The notes beneath the pieces are model-generated. The model did no database searches. It was not told the DNA's origin and worked only from the letters and a program-made list of their open reading frames with translations. Source: Nymphaea colorata (lineage: Eukaryota > Streptophyta > Magnoliopsida > Nymphaeales > Nymphaeaceae). Taken from it: 64,000 nucleotides of DNA. Below are positions 35,800-46,284 of this stretch, one piece after another. Numbering within the stretch: the stretch's first letter is position 1; each line of letters begins with the position of its first letter. The stretch spans positions 620,001 to 684,000 of the forward strand of contig NC_045148.1 of NCBI RefSeq assembly GCF_008831285.2. The letters run 5' to 3'. The position numbers were made by a program, and so were the translations under genes.

Positions 35800-36940
35800 G
35801 CCAGATTTTGAAAAACTTGAAAATTTTGTGTGCCCTTTGCACAAGTTCTTATATACTTGTATCAAAATACAAACACATGTATGCACCAAAGTACAAAATT
35901 TATTCACCAAATTGTGTGTGCCTATGTATGCCAAAGTGTGAAATTCACATAATGTGCCTATGTAGGCATGTGTGTCTATGTGTACCGAAGTGTGTAATTC
36001 ATGCATCGGACCATGTGTGCTTATAACGTCTGTGTATGTACAGGGTTTTCTGCACCTAGGCACAAGTTCGTGTGCTGAAACATGAAGGTTTGCTGAAGCA
36101 TGAGAACCGTGCACTTAAATACAAGATCTATGTACTAGGTACAAGTTCGGTGTGTTGAATCATGAGATCTATGCACTAAAGTGCGTGGGGAGTACTGAGG
36201 CAAAATTCATGTATTTTTCTAAGTACAAGTTTTATGTCTTGAAGCATGATATCTACATGTAGAAGTTTGGTCCAATGCAATGCGAATTTTATGCACAAAA
36301 TTGCAAGTTCATGCACCTAAGTACAAGATGTGCCAAAGCACAAGGTTGGTGCATTGCAAAGGGAGTTTGTTGTGCAGCAGTACAAACTTGAAAACAAAAT
36401 GACTGATTCTGCATGCTAAAGTGTGAGTTTGTGTGATGAAGTATAGGGTATGCTGAAGCACCATGTGTGGTGAAGTATAGGGTATGCCAAAGCTCCAGTT
36501 TAGTGCACAAATGAGCGAGCTCTGTTCCACAAAGTTCAAAAGTTACGTATGTGGAAAGCACAAGTCAGTTTAGTGCACAAATGAGCGAGCTCTATTCCAC
36601 AAAGTTCAAAAGTTACGTATGTCGAAAGCACAAGTCCAAAAATTTATCATGCACAAAAGTTTTTGTACACAACACAAGTTTAAAAGTTCTTATAAAGTTA
36701 TGAGGAGTTCCATTTGCTGGGGAATGCTTTTAAAAGTTTGAAAAGTTCAAGAATTCCAAATTTTGAAACTTCTGAAAGTTCTTAATGCTTGAAAGTTTCA
36801 GATTTTTAAAAGTTCTAATGATTCAAAAAATCATTAGTTCCAAAAGCTCCAAAAGTTTCAAGGTTTTAAAGTTATAAGATTCCAGAACTTCCATTGTTTT
36901 AAAGTTCTTGTAGATTACTTAAAGGTTAAAAAAACTCAAG
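35800..36940. repeat. Degenerate short-period repeat field
   Basis: From about 35,840 to 36,660 variants of a 20-30 bp word with GTGCACTAAAGTACAAGTTC character recur dozens of times. From about 36,680 to 36,930 the words change to AAAAGTTC / TTTGAAAC types. It reads like a very old tandem array in the non-coding 3' part of the gypsy relic. Confidence 0.6.
36496..36635. repeat. 70-bp tandem duplication
   Basis: 36,496-36,565 is repeated at 36,566-36,635 with only two or three differences. The unit begins CAGTTTAGTGCACAAATGAG. It is a recent duplication on top of the degenerate field. Confidence 0.9.
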
Positions 36941-37239
36941 ATCATTTGCTTCAATGCTTCAAGGCTTTACTAGAGGTCAACCTCTTTTTCCAAATAAGCA
37001 TTTCAGAAAGGCTTTTCAAAATTTTTATGGCCTTTTATCTTGCATCATCGAACCTAGTGTCTTAATATAGGGTGACAACAAGGGTGATGTCATGCAAGAG
37101 AAAGTGAAAGAGAGGATGAGATAGTTAGTCTAGCCACACAAAAAAATAATCATTTGTTGAATAAGAGTTTATAGAATAAAAGACATCAAAGTTTGTCTTG
37201 ATAGTGCTTATAGAGTTATAGTTATGATAAAAGCTAAAG

Positions 37240-37900
37240 CAAAAAGCAAACATCTTCATATTTCCTACAGACCCTCCATAATTTTTCAGCTTGAAATCTC
37301 TCATCAATGTAATCCTCAATAATGTGCTTCTACACAAAGCAATCTTCAATGTTGTGCCTTCATTTTCTATGAAATTTACAAAACTTGTCCACATACTTTC
37401 CATTCACCAGTGGTGGATTTGGAACTTTGGGCAGCTCCATCCTTCAAGATAGCATGTTCTTGAATATCATCTCCAAGGGTTCAACCCACTTGAGATGCTT
37501 GTCCTTGGATTCTTTCTTGGTTGAGTTTTTTTTGTTCTACATTGCTTAGAGCTTCAATTCTAGCTTCATATTCAAGCTCATTCCCTTGTTCATTGAACAT
37601 TGGTATTGTGATCATATTTGAGGAGATGTGAGAAGGCTGCTTCTTAAAATTGAGTTCTTTCGACTTTGTCAGGATGGAGTTCCTTCCATTGGTGCTCCTC
37701 CATTTTCTTCTTGTCTAATTTCTGTAGGGGAATTCTTTTGAAACTTTTATAGGTCGTGCACTTATGCACCAGCTTGACCTTAAACTATTGAAAGACTTTA
37801 TAAGTTGCTAGATCTTCTTTCCTGTTGGCATATTGTTTTACCAAATATGTTGTTAACTTCATCTCTTTACATGCCCTTTTTCATTTGGAGGAGGGGGAAC
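37240..37900 (-). pseudogene. Gypsy gag relic
   Basis: Minus-strand translation shows the gag segment with VNGKYVDKFCKFHRK, an in-frame stop where glycine is usual, then HNIEDCFV, another stop, and HIIEDYIDERF near 37,430-37,270. This is the plant gypsy pattern (FHxxxGHxTExCxxLKxxIE). Upstream (37,640-37,480) is a glutamate-rich open stretch consistent with gag. Stops and indels rule out function. Confidence 0.6.
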
Positions 37901-38025
37901 TAGATTGGAGGCACACCGTGACTTAGCTACTATCATTTAGTTTATGAAAGACCATTAAAGTTAAAACATTCATAGGACTTAGAAGATAAAGAAATAGATC
38001 AGACTAATTCAAGCCAGATTGACTA

Positions 38026-38030
38026 TAGGT
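38026..38030. repeat. Target site duplication, left copy (TAGGT)
   Basis: TAGGT directly precedes the LTR end at 38,031 and matches TAGGT at 49,345-49,349 exactly. Confidence 0.85.
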
Positions 38031-38128
38031 TGTTCGCATCTCCAAAATTTTCATTGGTTTTGGAGTGCTCAAGAAAAATGAGTTTTATTTTAAAAATGAA
38101 AAAGAAAGGGACTCGCCTGTCAGTACAA

Positions 38129-38170
38129 GGATCGACCGTTCCCGGTGCCTTTACCGGGGGTAATCGATCC
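38129..38170. other. 42-nt LTR hairpin, copy 1
   Basis: GGATCGA pairs with TCGATCC (7 bp) around an inner stem CCCGGT/ACCGGG closed by a six-base loop. It lies about 100 bp from the U5 edge of the LTR. Confidence 0.75.
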
Positions 38171-38904
38171 AAGGGCTATGTTTATTATTGATGCATTTCA
38201 CATTGGGCTTAAACATCTTTTCTATATGTAGTGTGGAAGAATATTGAAAGTTTGATGTTTCAAACTTTTGAAAAGGTTCTTAAAGAATTGCTTGAGAATG
38301 TGAAACATTTTGAGGAAAAGTAGAATTAGTAAATATCATTTAAAAAGTTTGAAAAATCATTTTGAAATCACTTTAATGTTCTTTTAAGACTTTAAGTAGG
38401 TTTGAGATTTTGCTCTAATTCGGTTACCACTTAGTTGGAGTCAATCTCATCTTGCTTAAGTTCTTTTGGAGATGTGCTTGTGATCATAAGTGAAATTAAG
38501 TGGAGGTGAATGCATGGATGCATTGATCCTATATGATTGGAAGAAAAATGACTCATTCCTACTACAATATTCATCTAAAGCATTCCTTCCACAACATTCA
38601 TCTAAATCATTCATACCACAACATACATCTAAGATTTTTATTTTAATGAATATCATATATAAGAAGAAAAAGTTTTTGAAAATGGATTGGAGTTGAAGAC
38701 CATCAAACATGAATCCAATATTGGGTCTTTACTTGATTTATGGTTTTAGTGAAGTCGGCAAATGAAAATGATCTTGGAAAAGAAAAATGTCCAAAAGAAT
38801 GCACAAGATGAGATATTTGATCATAAGAAAATATAGAGAAGAAGAAAGAGAAAGAGATCTTGAAAATCACAAGATCAAAGATTTAAAAGAAAAAGAGATA
38901 CATA

Positions 38905-38905
<1 letters not shown>

Positions 38906-38992
<87 letters not shown>
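38906..38992. repeat. (TA)n microsatellite in the gypsy LTR
   Basis: Nearly pure TA units broken by a short TGTGTGTG stretch. The other LTR has a shorter, mixed version near 47,060-47,120, so this expanded after insertion. Confidence 0.9.
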
Positions 38993-39479
38993 AATACGTA
39001 TATGAAAGCTTATGAAAATGAGGTTTAAATCAAGTAGAGAAAAGAAAATCACTTTAGAAAAAGAGAGAGAGAGATTTTAAAATTGAATACACGTATATAT
39101 ATCCATATATATGTATATGAGAGTCTGTAGAAGTATGTTCCATCATAAAAAGAGAAAGACAAAGAAAGACATTCATGTGCACGTACACGTATATAGCATG
39201 TAAATACATATATGTCTTCATGAGTATTAAAGTCAAGAAATGACTTGAAATTAACCGACTTCAATTTTTGATATAGGCCGGAGGGAAACTTGGGCTCATG
39301 CAAGAACCTAAGTTAAGTTTCCAAGGCCGCATTAGAGAATGTATCCTTTTGAAAATGTTTTGGAAACTATGATTTATATAAATATAAATGTCATTATTCC
39401 ATTGGTTGCAAGGGAATATGTTTTTTCCACTGTTTGCTATGAAAGAAACTCAAACCACACGATAAGGTGCTCAATAGGG

Positions 39480-40913
39480 TGCTTGGGTCACTTGTGGTCT
39501 TGACCCAAGTTGACTAAACCTAACCTTACCTAGCCTAGTAGTATCTCGGTCAAACCTGAGCCATCTTAGGTTGAACCCAATTGACTCGAGCTTACCTCGA
39601 GTGACTCATTGACCAGACCCACCCGAGCTCACTTCGTGACCTCTCTCCTTCTCCAGCCAGCTCGCTAAGCCCATAGCCCGAGCCTCGTCTTAGCCTCTCT
39701 TGCTTCCTCTTCTAACTCTCGGCTTAGCCCACCTAGTAGCTAGGTTAACCCTCTCCCGCACCTAAGCTCTGCTCCCTCTAGCCTACCCGAGCCCTTAACC
39801 TCACTTCACTTAACTGGCCTACCCGTAGAGCCCCGCCCGTCCAAGCTAACCCGGCCTTAGCTAGGGACTAGGTACAGCCGGCGACGCTAGCCGCTCGCTA
39901 GTCGTTCCCGGTCAGCACCTCGGCCACCCGCGCCGTCGTAGGCACCCTCTGCCGTCACTCGTGGCCGAGCCAATTCCAGCGCCAGGTAGGTAGGCACTAC
40001 CGTAAGGCTTTCGCCCCCCTCGACCGCGCCGCATCCCGCAGGCGCAACACAGGCGACAGGAGGTCGCGCATTCCGCTCGACGCCCGGCAGCAGGAGGCTG
40101 CCCCGTCCGCGCTTTGCCGCGCCGCCCGCCCGACTGAAGACGATAGTGAGCCGCAGACCCGCGCGACAGCAAGCACTCGTCTTGGCTGCTCGTCCACAGG
40201 CTCGTCTACAACAGCCGGCGGCTGTTCCTGACTGCGTGCAGCCAGTCCGCGCCCGACAGTAGGCGACTGTCTCGGCCCACATTCGTCCGACAGCAGGAGG
40301 CTGTCCAGGCCGCGCGCTTCACGCCGGCCCGTGAGCTGCAATACCCGGGGCCTAGGCAATTTGCCCCGTGGTCTCTCGGCACAGCCAAGGCAGCTCCTTG
40401 GCCGGTAACCCTCTCAACCCACTTGTAGTATCGGGGAGGGTGAATTTGCTTCTGCATTAGGATTTTCATCTAGTTTATTTAATTTGTTGCTTTAGCCCAA
40501 GGCTCCGGCCTAGCTCTTCTCTGTGGCACCTCAAGAGCCTTTGCCCGAGACACGGTCGCAAGGAGCAGACCTACCCATTTGCTTTTGTTGGGTGTGGTTT
40601 GTCCGTTAGAGTGGTTTGCATGGTTTGGTGTGGTTTGTGAGTGAGTTAAGAGTGTTCTACTGTATCGCTCGCGATTGTACTAGCCTGTAACCCCTGTAGT
40701 TGTTTGTAGTAGGTTATTCCGTAGTTAGGTTGGGAGACTTAACCCTTTGTAACTCTGTCTTAGGAAATTTGCGCCGAGGTTTGTTCGGCCGGGTAGATTA
40801 TTTTGTATAATCTTAATTAGGAATTTTTGGTTTTTAGGAAGTACTCAAGTCGGTCTTGGCAGTAGGATCGTCTTGGTTAGGAAATTCTGGCCTAATCGGG
40901 ACGAGTCCTAACA
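39480..40913 (+). repeat. LTR of the nested element
   Basis: Begins TGCTTGGGTCACTTG, ends GAGTCCTAACA, and is followed by the primer site. Strongly GC-rich between about 39,600 and 40,400. It holds a family of four short hairpins (40,086-40,305). Confidence 0.75.
40086..40305. repeat. Cluster of four short hairpins in the nested LTR
   Basis: GGCAGC-AGGAG-GCTGCC (40,086-40,102), AACAGCC-GGC-GGCTGTT (40,210-40,226), GACAGT-AGGCG-ACTGTC (40,255-40,271) and GACAGC-AGGAG-GCTGTC (40,289-40,305). The stems differ at paired positions while the loop is nearly the same. Confidence 0.8.
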
Positions 40914-40915
40914 AT

Positions 40916-40928
40916 TGGTATCAGAGAC
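40916..40928 (+). other. Primer binding site (tRNA-iMet type) of the nested element
   Basis: TGGTATCAGAGAC two bases after the LTR end; the canonical plant form is TGGTATCAGAGC. Confidence 0.85.
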
Positions 40929-41549
40929 AGGTTTGCAGTGGTATTAGTTTCGGGTCTTCTTGTCAAGGTATTCTGGTTTTTCAGTGTCGTCGTAGAGTGT
41001 AGGCACCACGACTTCCAGCTTTATATTGCGTAAGTTCTAGGCTTCACTTGCTCAATTTTAGCAAGTGTAGGGTTGTACACATCGTACACCCAAGGGCAGC
41101 TAAGCTCGAGGTTAGTCGTCGAGACACCAGGCGGGTGTGACGATTTAGGCTTTTGAAGCCCGGCCGAGAGCGAGGTGAGATTGCCTAGGCGCTAAGGCAT
41201 AGCGCGGCTTTAGGCGGGCCAACCCGTCTCCCTTGCCTTAGGACTCACGCGCGGCAGCTCAAGCACTCGTCTTGGCTGCTCGCCCGCAGGCTCGTCTACA
41301 ACAGCCGGGTTCCTAATCAGATGATTAGAAAGAAAACTATGGAGCAAAATGACATGCAAATGCATATTAAAATGTACATATTTCGTGAGGGTTTTCCCTG
41401 GGTTGGACAAGTCCCAACCTCAAAAATTAATATAAAGGTAAAAATTCTCAAACCATACTCTCATTCTCATCATACATTCACATATAAATAGAAAACCAAG
41501 CAACTATGCATGAATAATATATAGACAATATGAGAAAGAGATTCAACTA

Positions 41550-42235
41550 AGAGGGAGAGCATGATTCAACTATGAAAAGAAATAATATCTCATCCTCTCA
41601 TACTCTCAGTGCACTCGAGCATAACCTCTTGTCTGTAGAATAGAGATTGAGAGCTATCTCCTTTGGCCATGGGGAGATGAAGACGAGAAGAAAATAAAAA
41701 GAGAAAGACAATGTTATATTCTATAAAAGAGAAAACATGATTCAATAATGAAACAAAAGATTGTCTCATCTTTCCATGCTCCCGGTGCACTTGAACATAG
41801 CATCTTGTCTCTAAAAAGAGGTTGAGTGTTATCTCCTTTGGCCATGGGGAGACGAAGATGAGAAGAAAATGAAAAAGAAAGACAATACTATATTCAATAA
41901 AAGAGAAAACATGATTCAATCATGAAATGAAAGATCATCTCATCTTTCCATGCTCCCGGTGCACTTGAGCATACCTCTTGCCTCTAAAAAGAGGTTGAGT
42001 GCTATCTCTTATAGCCATGGAGAGATGAAGATGAGAAGAAAATGAAGAAAGAAAGACAATGTTATATTCAATAAAAGAGAAAACATGATTCAATCATAAA
42101 ATGAAAGATCATTTCATCTTTTCATGCTCACGGTGCACTTGAGCATAGCCTCTAGTCTCGAAAAAGAGGTTGAGTGCTATCTCCTTTAGCCATGGGGTGA
42201 TGAGAAAAATGAAGAGAGAAATGAGAGAGATGATG
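41550..42235. repeat. About 172-bp tandem repeats (4 copies) in the gypsy 3' LTR
   Basis: Units begin near AACATGATTCAAT and contain CATGCTC(C)CGGTGCACTTGAGCATA, AGAGGTTGAGTG and TTTGGCCATGGGGAGA. Unit starts are about 171-173 bp apart (about 41,556, 41,727, 41,898 and 42,069). The array is also present in the other LTR, so it predates the insertion. Confidence 0.88.
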
Positions 42236-43260
42236 ATTACATGCCTCTAATGAGAAATATAATAGGAAAGATGAACACCATCACTTGAAGATCCCTTGAG
42301 TGAAACTCCAAGAGAGTTTATAGTCTGCTCCATGTAGGAGAGGAAGAGGAGAAATGTAAAGAGGATGAGAGAGAGAGAGAGAGAGAAAAAAAAAAAACTC
42401 TAAGTCTTCAAGTAAGAATACTCTAGGGTTTCTCCCAAGGGCCACTCTCGCCCAAGAGGGGGATTGTGGGGGTATTTATAGAGAGTTTTGGAGCCAAAAC
42501 TCAAAATTTGAATATCTCAACATTTTCATCCGAATTTCAAAGAATTTTGAATTATTTTCAAATTTTTTTTAGAAAAATAGGTTTTGACTAAGTGGGATTG
42601 GCCACTAGCCCTGCAAACACCCATTTGAGGTATGGGCGGGACTATGCCCACCCAGAATTTTCGAAAACCGACCCCAAGGGTCTTTGTTGCAAAGAAAAGG
42701 AGGTGGGAGGGGGCCTGCATCGTCGCAGGCCCCTACCCAGGAACTGTTGCACACCAGGAGCAACAACGCCCTTGCACCTCGGTAAACTGCGCACGCGATG
42801 CACTGCCATGCGTAGGGGCGATCGCGTGACGCGCGGTCACGTGACTGCGCATCGTGCGATACCTTCTTTTTTTAAAAAAAAATATTGAAATTTAAAGTGC
42901 ATAAAATAAGATAATATCACCCAAAAAACCCTCTTTTTTTACTTAAAATATGTAGAAAACTTTTTTTTTCGTTATAAAAGAGTGGTTGGCTTCGTTTTAA
43001 GTTTCAAAAATGTATTTTGGTGCGATGATGAAGCATAAAATAGGGAGAGGTCTGTGCACGTGCACGCGACTGTTATAGCACCAGACTTTGTTGTTTTGAA
43101 CTCGATTTTGGATTTTGAGTTCCAAATGCTCGATTTGGATCTAAATTTGAGTTTTGGATCTAATTTGGATCTGAAAATTGGATCTTGGATTTGAATCTTG
43201 CGACTAAATTTGGATTTCGTGCTTGGGTAAAATAACATAGTCTTTTTAAAAAAATTGGGG

Positions 43261-43285
43261 TGATTACAGATGTCCCTCTTTGTTA
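43261..43285 (-). other. 3' LTR start and polypurine tract of the gypsy element
   Basis: On the minus strand a purine-rich tract AACAAAGAGGGACATC precedes TGTAATCACC, the LTR start at 43,268. This is the expected site for plus-strand priming. Confidence 0.7.
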
Positions 43286-43711
43286 CTAAGTCGGTGTTAG
43301 CCGTGCTTAGTGACAAAGATAAACATCACAAATTTTTCAAAGAAAACATGTTATGATAGATGTTTCAGGCTTAACCTCTCACCTGAGTGGGTTGTTTGAG
43401 CTTATATTACAGGTTTAACTTCTTGCTTGCATGGGTTTGTCAATATTGAATTTAGGTTTAACCCCACTAAAATGGGTTGCCTTGGCTTGCATTGCAGGTT
43501 TGTCCCCTTACCTGCATGAGTTGCTCTTACATTGCAGGTTTATCCCTTTACTGCATGAGTCCCCCTTAAGTTATGATTGATAATAATAAAAAAAATGCCC
43601 TAGTATAATTATCATGTTTTACAATTGGGAAGAATTTAGATTGAATGGTAGACTAGATGTGAAAACATAAATATTTGTCATTGATTGGAAAGTGAATACA
43701 AGAGGACTAAG

Positions 43712-44668
43712 CGTAGAATTTCTTGAGGTGAAGGTCATTAACAGGATCGGCAAGTACCACCCCATCAACATTAATCAGTCGGTATGAATTTTGGGGCAAG
43801 GCTCTTTTAATAACATATGGGTCTTCCCAGTTTGGTGTCCACTCACCACGTGGTCATCCTCTGAGGTATACCACCAATCGCAGGACTAAGTCATTCACTT
43901 TGAACTATCTCTTGATAACTGAGTTGGAAAATTGTCTAGCCACCCTTTGGCGATAAGCTTCAGCATGCTCGGCCGCTTTTAGCCTCTTTTCATCTTGCAA
44001 ATGAAGCTGCATTAGTCTTTTCTACTGATATTGATTTAAAAGAAGTTTTATGAGAGAAGCTCATGTTTCTTAGACTAGCTCTGCTGGAGTAGCATTTGTT
44101 GGAGTTCTCATAGTAGTGCAATATACCCACAGAGCGTTGTGCATCTTTTCATGCCAGTCTCTTCCCGTTTCCACTGTCCATTCCAGGATGCGGATCAGAA
44201 TCTTATTGGTGGCCTCCGCTTGTCCGTTTTCTTGGGGGTAATAAGGAGCTGAAAAGTGATGCATGATATGGTATTTGCTGCATAACTGTCTCATCTTTTC
44301 ATTTTTAAAATGAGTCCCGTTGTCAGATGCTATTTCATGAGAAACTCCAAATCTGCAAAGAATATTTTTGTGAATGAAAGACACTACATGACATCCTTCC
44401 ACAGTTCTGAGTGTGACGACTTCTACCTGTTTGGTAAAATAGTCTATTGCAACAAAAAAATACTTATGACCATTAGAAGCTGTAAGGGATATTAGTCCGA
44501 CCATGTCAAATGCCCACATTGAAAATGGCCAATGAGATATCACCGAATGCAAGTGAGAGGCTAGTGCATGGATCACTGGAGCATGCAATTGACATTCTTT
44601 GCATCTTTTGACGAATTGGTGACAATCTTTTTGCATAGTAGGCCAATAATACCCTACTCGAATTATCT
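43712..44668 (-). pseudogene. Gypsy integrase relic with GPY/F-type C-terminus
   Basis: Starts with the GYYWPTM block (about 44,650), then the zinc-finger half CHQFVKRCKECQ. The catalytic aspartates are in WAFDMVG and ASDNGTHF and the glutamate is in ENGQAEATNK, so the DDE triad is visible. The frame is open from 44,636 to 44,070. After a stop there, the C-terminal module continues with DLVLR, a WTPNWEDPYVI block (the GPY/F region) and a terminal LKKFY near 43,715, with one more stop in between. Two or more breaks make it non-functional, although the catalytic core itself is intact. Confidence 0.85.
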
Positions 44669-44927
44669 ATTTAGTGAGGGTTTGGTAACTGACGTGGCCC
44701 CCATAGTCTCCTCTATGTGATTCTTCAATGACTTCCTTCGCCTCATCCTCATCAAGGCACTGAGAGTATTCAATACTAAACTCACGTCTGTATTGCACCC
44801 GTGCAAGGATAAAGTACCTTGCTGACATATGTTGAATTGCTTTTTATTTATTTTTGGACATTCCAGTCGAGAATTCTCCACTTTCAATGTACATTTTGAT
44901 GTCATGGTACCAAGGCATATTCTCCTC

Positions 44928-45420
44928 TTAAATATGATGAACATGTGTCACTGCTTCAAAAGCAGGGTGTTCCAATCTTCCAATCTCAAAATAACGGATT
45001 GCTTCATTGGTTTGAAAAGTGATGGTGGATCCTAAACTTGTGAGGCCATCCGCAATAAGGTTACCTTCTCTCTTTATGTGAGCCAGTTGCACTTTTTCAA
45101 ATTGACGGATTAAGGAGGCAGGGATCTCTTGATATGTCACTAACTTTTCGTCTTTGACTTGCCATTCTCCATTCACTTGGTTTATAATAAGCTGAGAGTC
45201 ACTGAAGGAATGCACGCTTGAAAACTCAATAATGAACGAAGTCCTTCAATGAGGGCTTTATATTTCGCCATGTTATGGGTACATGGAAAGTCGAGATTCA
45301 AAGAATATGGGACGTAGACCGCTCGGGTCCCTCCCCGAAGAGGATATGATCATAAGGGAATGTGACCCCATGTTGGAAGGAATACATCTTGAATGATGGC
45401 TCTAAAAGACAAAGATTTAA
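44928..45420 (-). pseudogene. Gypsy RNase H relic (Tat-type)
   Basis: An upstream part near 45,300-45,235 reads THNMAKYKALIEGL (canonical TNNxAEYEALIxGL). The frame is then open from 45,215, with SDSQLIINQVNGEWQVKDEKL and HIKREGNLIADGLTSLG. This composition matches the RNase H used by Tat-group elements. The upstream RT is absent. A shift near 45,220 splits the domain. Confidence 0.78.
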
Positions 45421-45429
45421 TTAGTGGAA

Positions 45430-46165
45430 AAGATTGACTAGGTTGACAAAGATAATATGAAGTAGAAGTACATAATGAGGTTGAGAAACATCATACAAGG
45501 TTTTATGCACATCCATATGTCATTTGAAATAATTTTTGTAGAAAAATTGGTATGGTGACCTAATTGAGATACTTTTGTGTCTCGATAATTCAATGTCAAG
45601 TTATGCTTATATACTTTAGCCAAATGGCTTAGTACGAGCACAGATGCTTCCTTAGGCAACTAAGGGTAAGGTTCATCAACTTCTTCTTGATCACTTGTCG
45701 ATATAGCACAAATTACCACTCATAGTACTAATGGCGGGGCTTTCCCGCCCAAGGTGTGGTCTAGTTGTAAGGCTTAATCTTGTGCTACTGCCAAAGACCA
45801 AGCCCGACAACATGATGACCAGGACAAATAGGTATGAAAATTTTTGAAATATGAGAAAACATGTAAAATGAGTTGTCTCTAATGCAATGTTGCCTAAGAT
45901 AATGATTAAAATAAATAGAAGAGCAAACATTGTCTTCAAACAACTCTTAAATAGAGGAGGGTTATGTTTGATACTAGATCTAAGTGAACATGATTGATCC
46001 TCCTCAATTAGTTTATGTGCAAGAAAGTAAACTTAATCACCAATCAATGCAATGAAATGTCAATGGGTCAAGGGCAAAATAGAAGACATGCTTTCTCATT
46101 GGCAATATATGAGATGTTCAAGTTTGTGGAAATGCATCAATTATAATCATAGCCAAATGATGACG
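45430..46165. other. Residual internal region of the gypsy element
   Basis: Between RNase H and the primer site only about 700 bp remains and no gag, protease or RT similarity was found. An internal deletion has removed several kb. Confidence 0.5.
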
Positions 46166-46166
46166 G

Positions 46167-46186
46167 GTCCCATCATGACCGCCATC
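46167..46186 (-). other. Putative primer binding site of the gypsy element
   Basis: On the minus strand, directly after the LTR end, GA is followed by TGGCGGTCATGATGGG. A TGG start complementary to a tRNA 3' CCA is expected here. The tRNA was not identified. Confidence 0.5.
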
Positions 46187-46284
46187 TATTCGCATCCCCA
46201 AAATTTTCAGTGGTTTTGAAATGCTTCAGAAAAATGAGTTTTATTTTTAAAATGAGAAAGAAATGGACTCGCCCGTCAGTACGA

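Larger units (their letters stand above)
28723..37930 (-). mobile_element. Old Ty3/gypsy remnant (3' LTR, 3' non-coding region, gag piece)
   Basis: Reading the minus strand: a broken gag segment (37,900-37,240), a long non-coding stretch of degenerate repeats (about 36,900-35,760), a PPT-like GAAAGAGGAGC just above the LTR (about 34,590), and then a 3' LTR from about 34,586 down to about 28,723. Three points of gap-poor similarity to the younger gypsy element at 38-49 kb support this: the LTR start, the CCGTGCTTAG segment beyond the PPT (34,620 versus 43,300) and the 42-nt hairpin (28,821 versus 38,129 and 46,285). Protease, RT, RNase H and integrase are gone, and the 5' LTR was not found. 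The TIR element at 29.4-33.9 kb sits inside its LTR. The overall assembly is an inference from these anchors. Confidence 0.55.
39480..41307 (+). mobile_element. Nested LTR-retrotransposon fragment (LTR, primer site, truncated tail)
   Basis: Present in one gypsy LTR and absent at the matching site of the other (47,600), so it is an insertion. It comprises a 1,434-bp LTR (39,480-40,913, TG..CA) followed two bases later by TGGTATCAGAGAC, an initiator-tRNA-Met primer site. About 330 bp of leader follows, then a stretch (41,250-41,307) matching LTR positions 40,161-40,216, i.e. a partial 3' LTR. The coding region is gone. It is GC-rich, unlike its host. The right edge joins the host at GTTCCT, which also occurs in the LTR at 40,223, suggesting loss by microhomology. 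Confidence 0.8.
38031..43268 (-). repeat. 3' LTR of the gypsy element (interrupted)
   Basis: Plus-strand ends are TGTTCGCATC and GTGATTACA. It aligns with 46,187-49,344 apart from a 1.8-kb insertion (39,480 to about 41,307). Net length is about 3.4 kb. Confidence 0.88.

Noticed and set aside
35755-36114. 119-codon Cys/His-rich minus-strand frame resembling repeated HxxxH units
   Set aside because: It is a translation of the degenerate GTGCAC-type repeat field; the periodicity is in the DNA, not evidence of a zinc protein.
39887-40469. Four overlapping GC-rich minus-strand frames of 86-131 codons
   Set aside because: They overlap in different frames within an LTR and reflect few stop codons in GC-rich DNA; no motif was seen.
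41590-41919. Repeated MNHVFSF..FLF frames, also at 47,855-48,383
   Set aside because: Translations of the 172-bp tandem repeats inside the gypsy LTRs, with no start or motif of their own.
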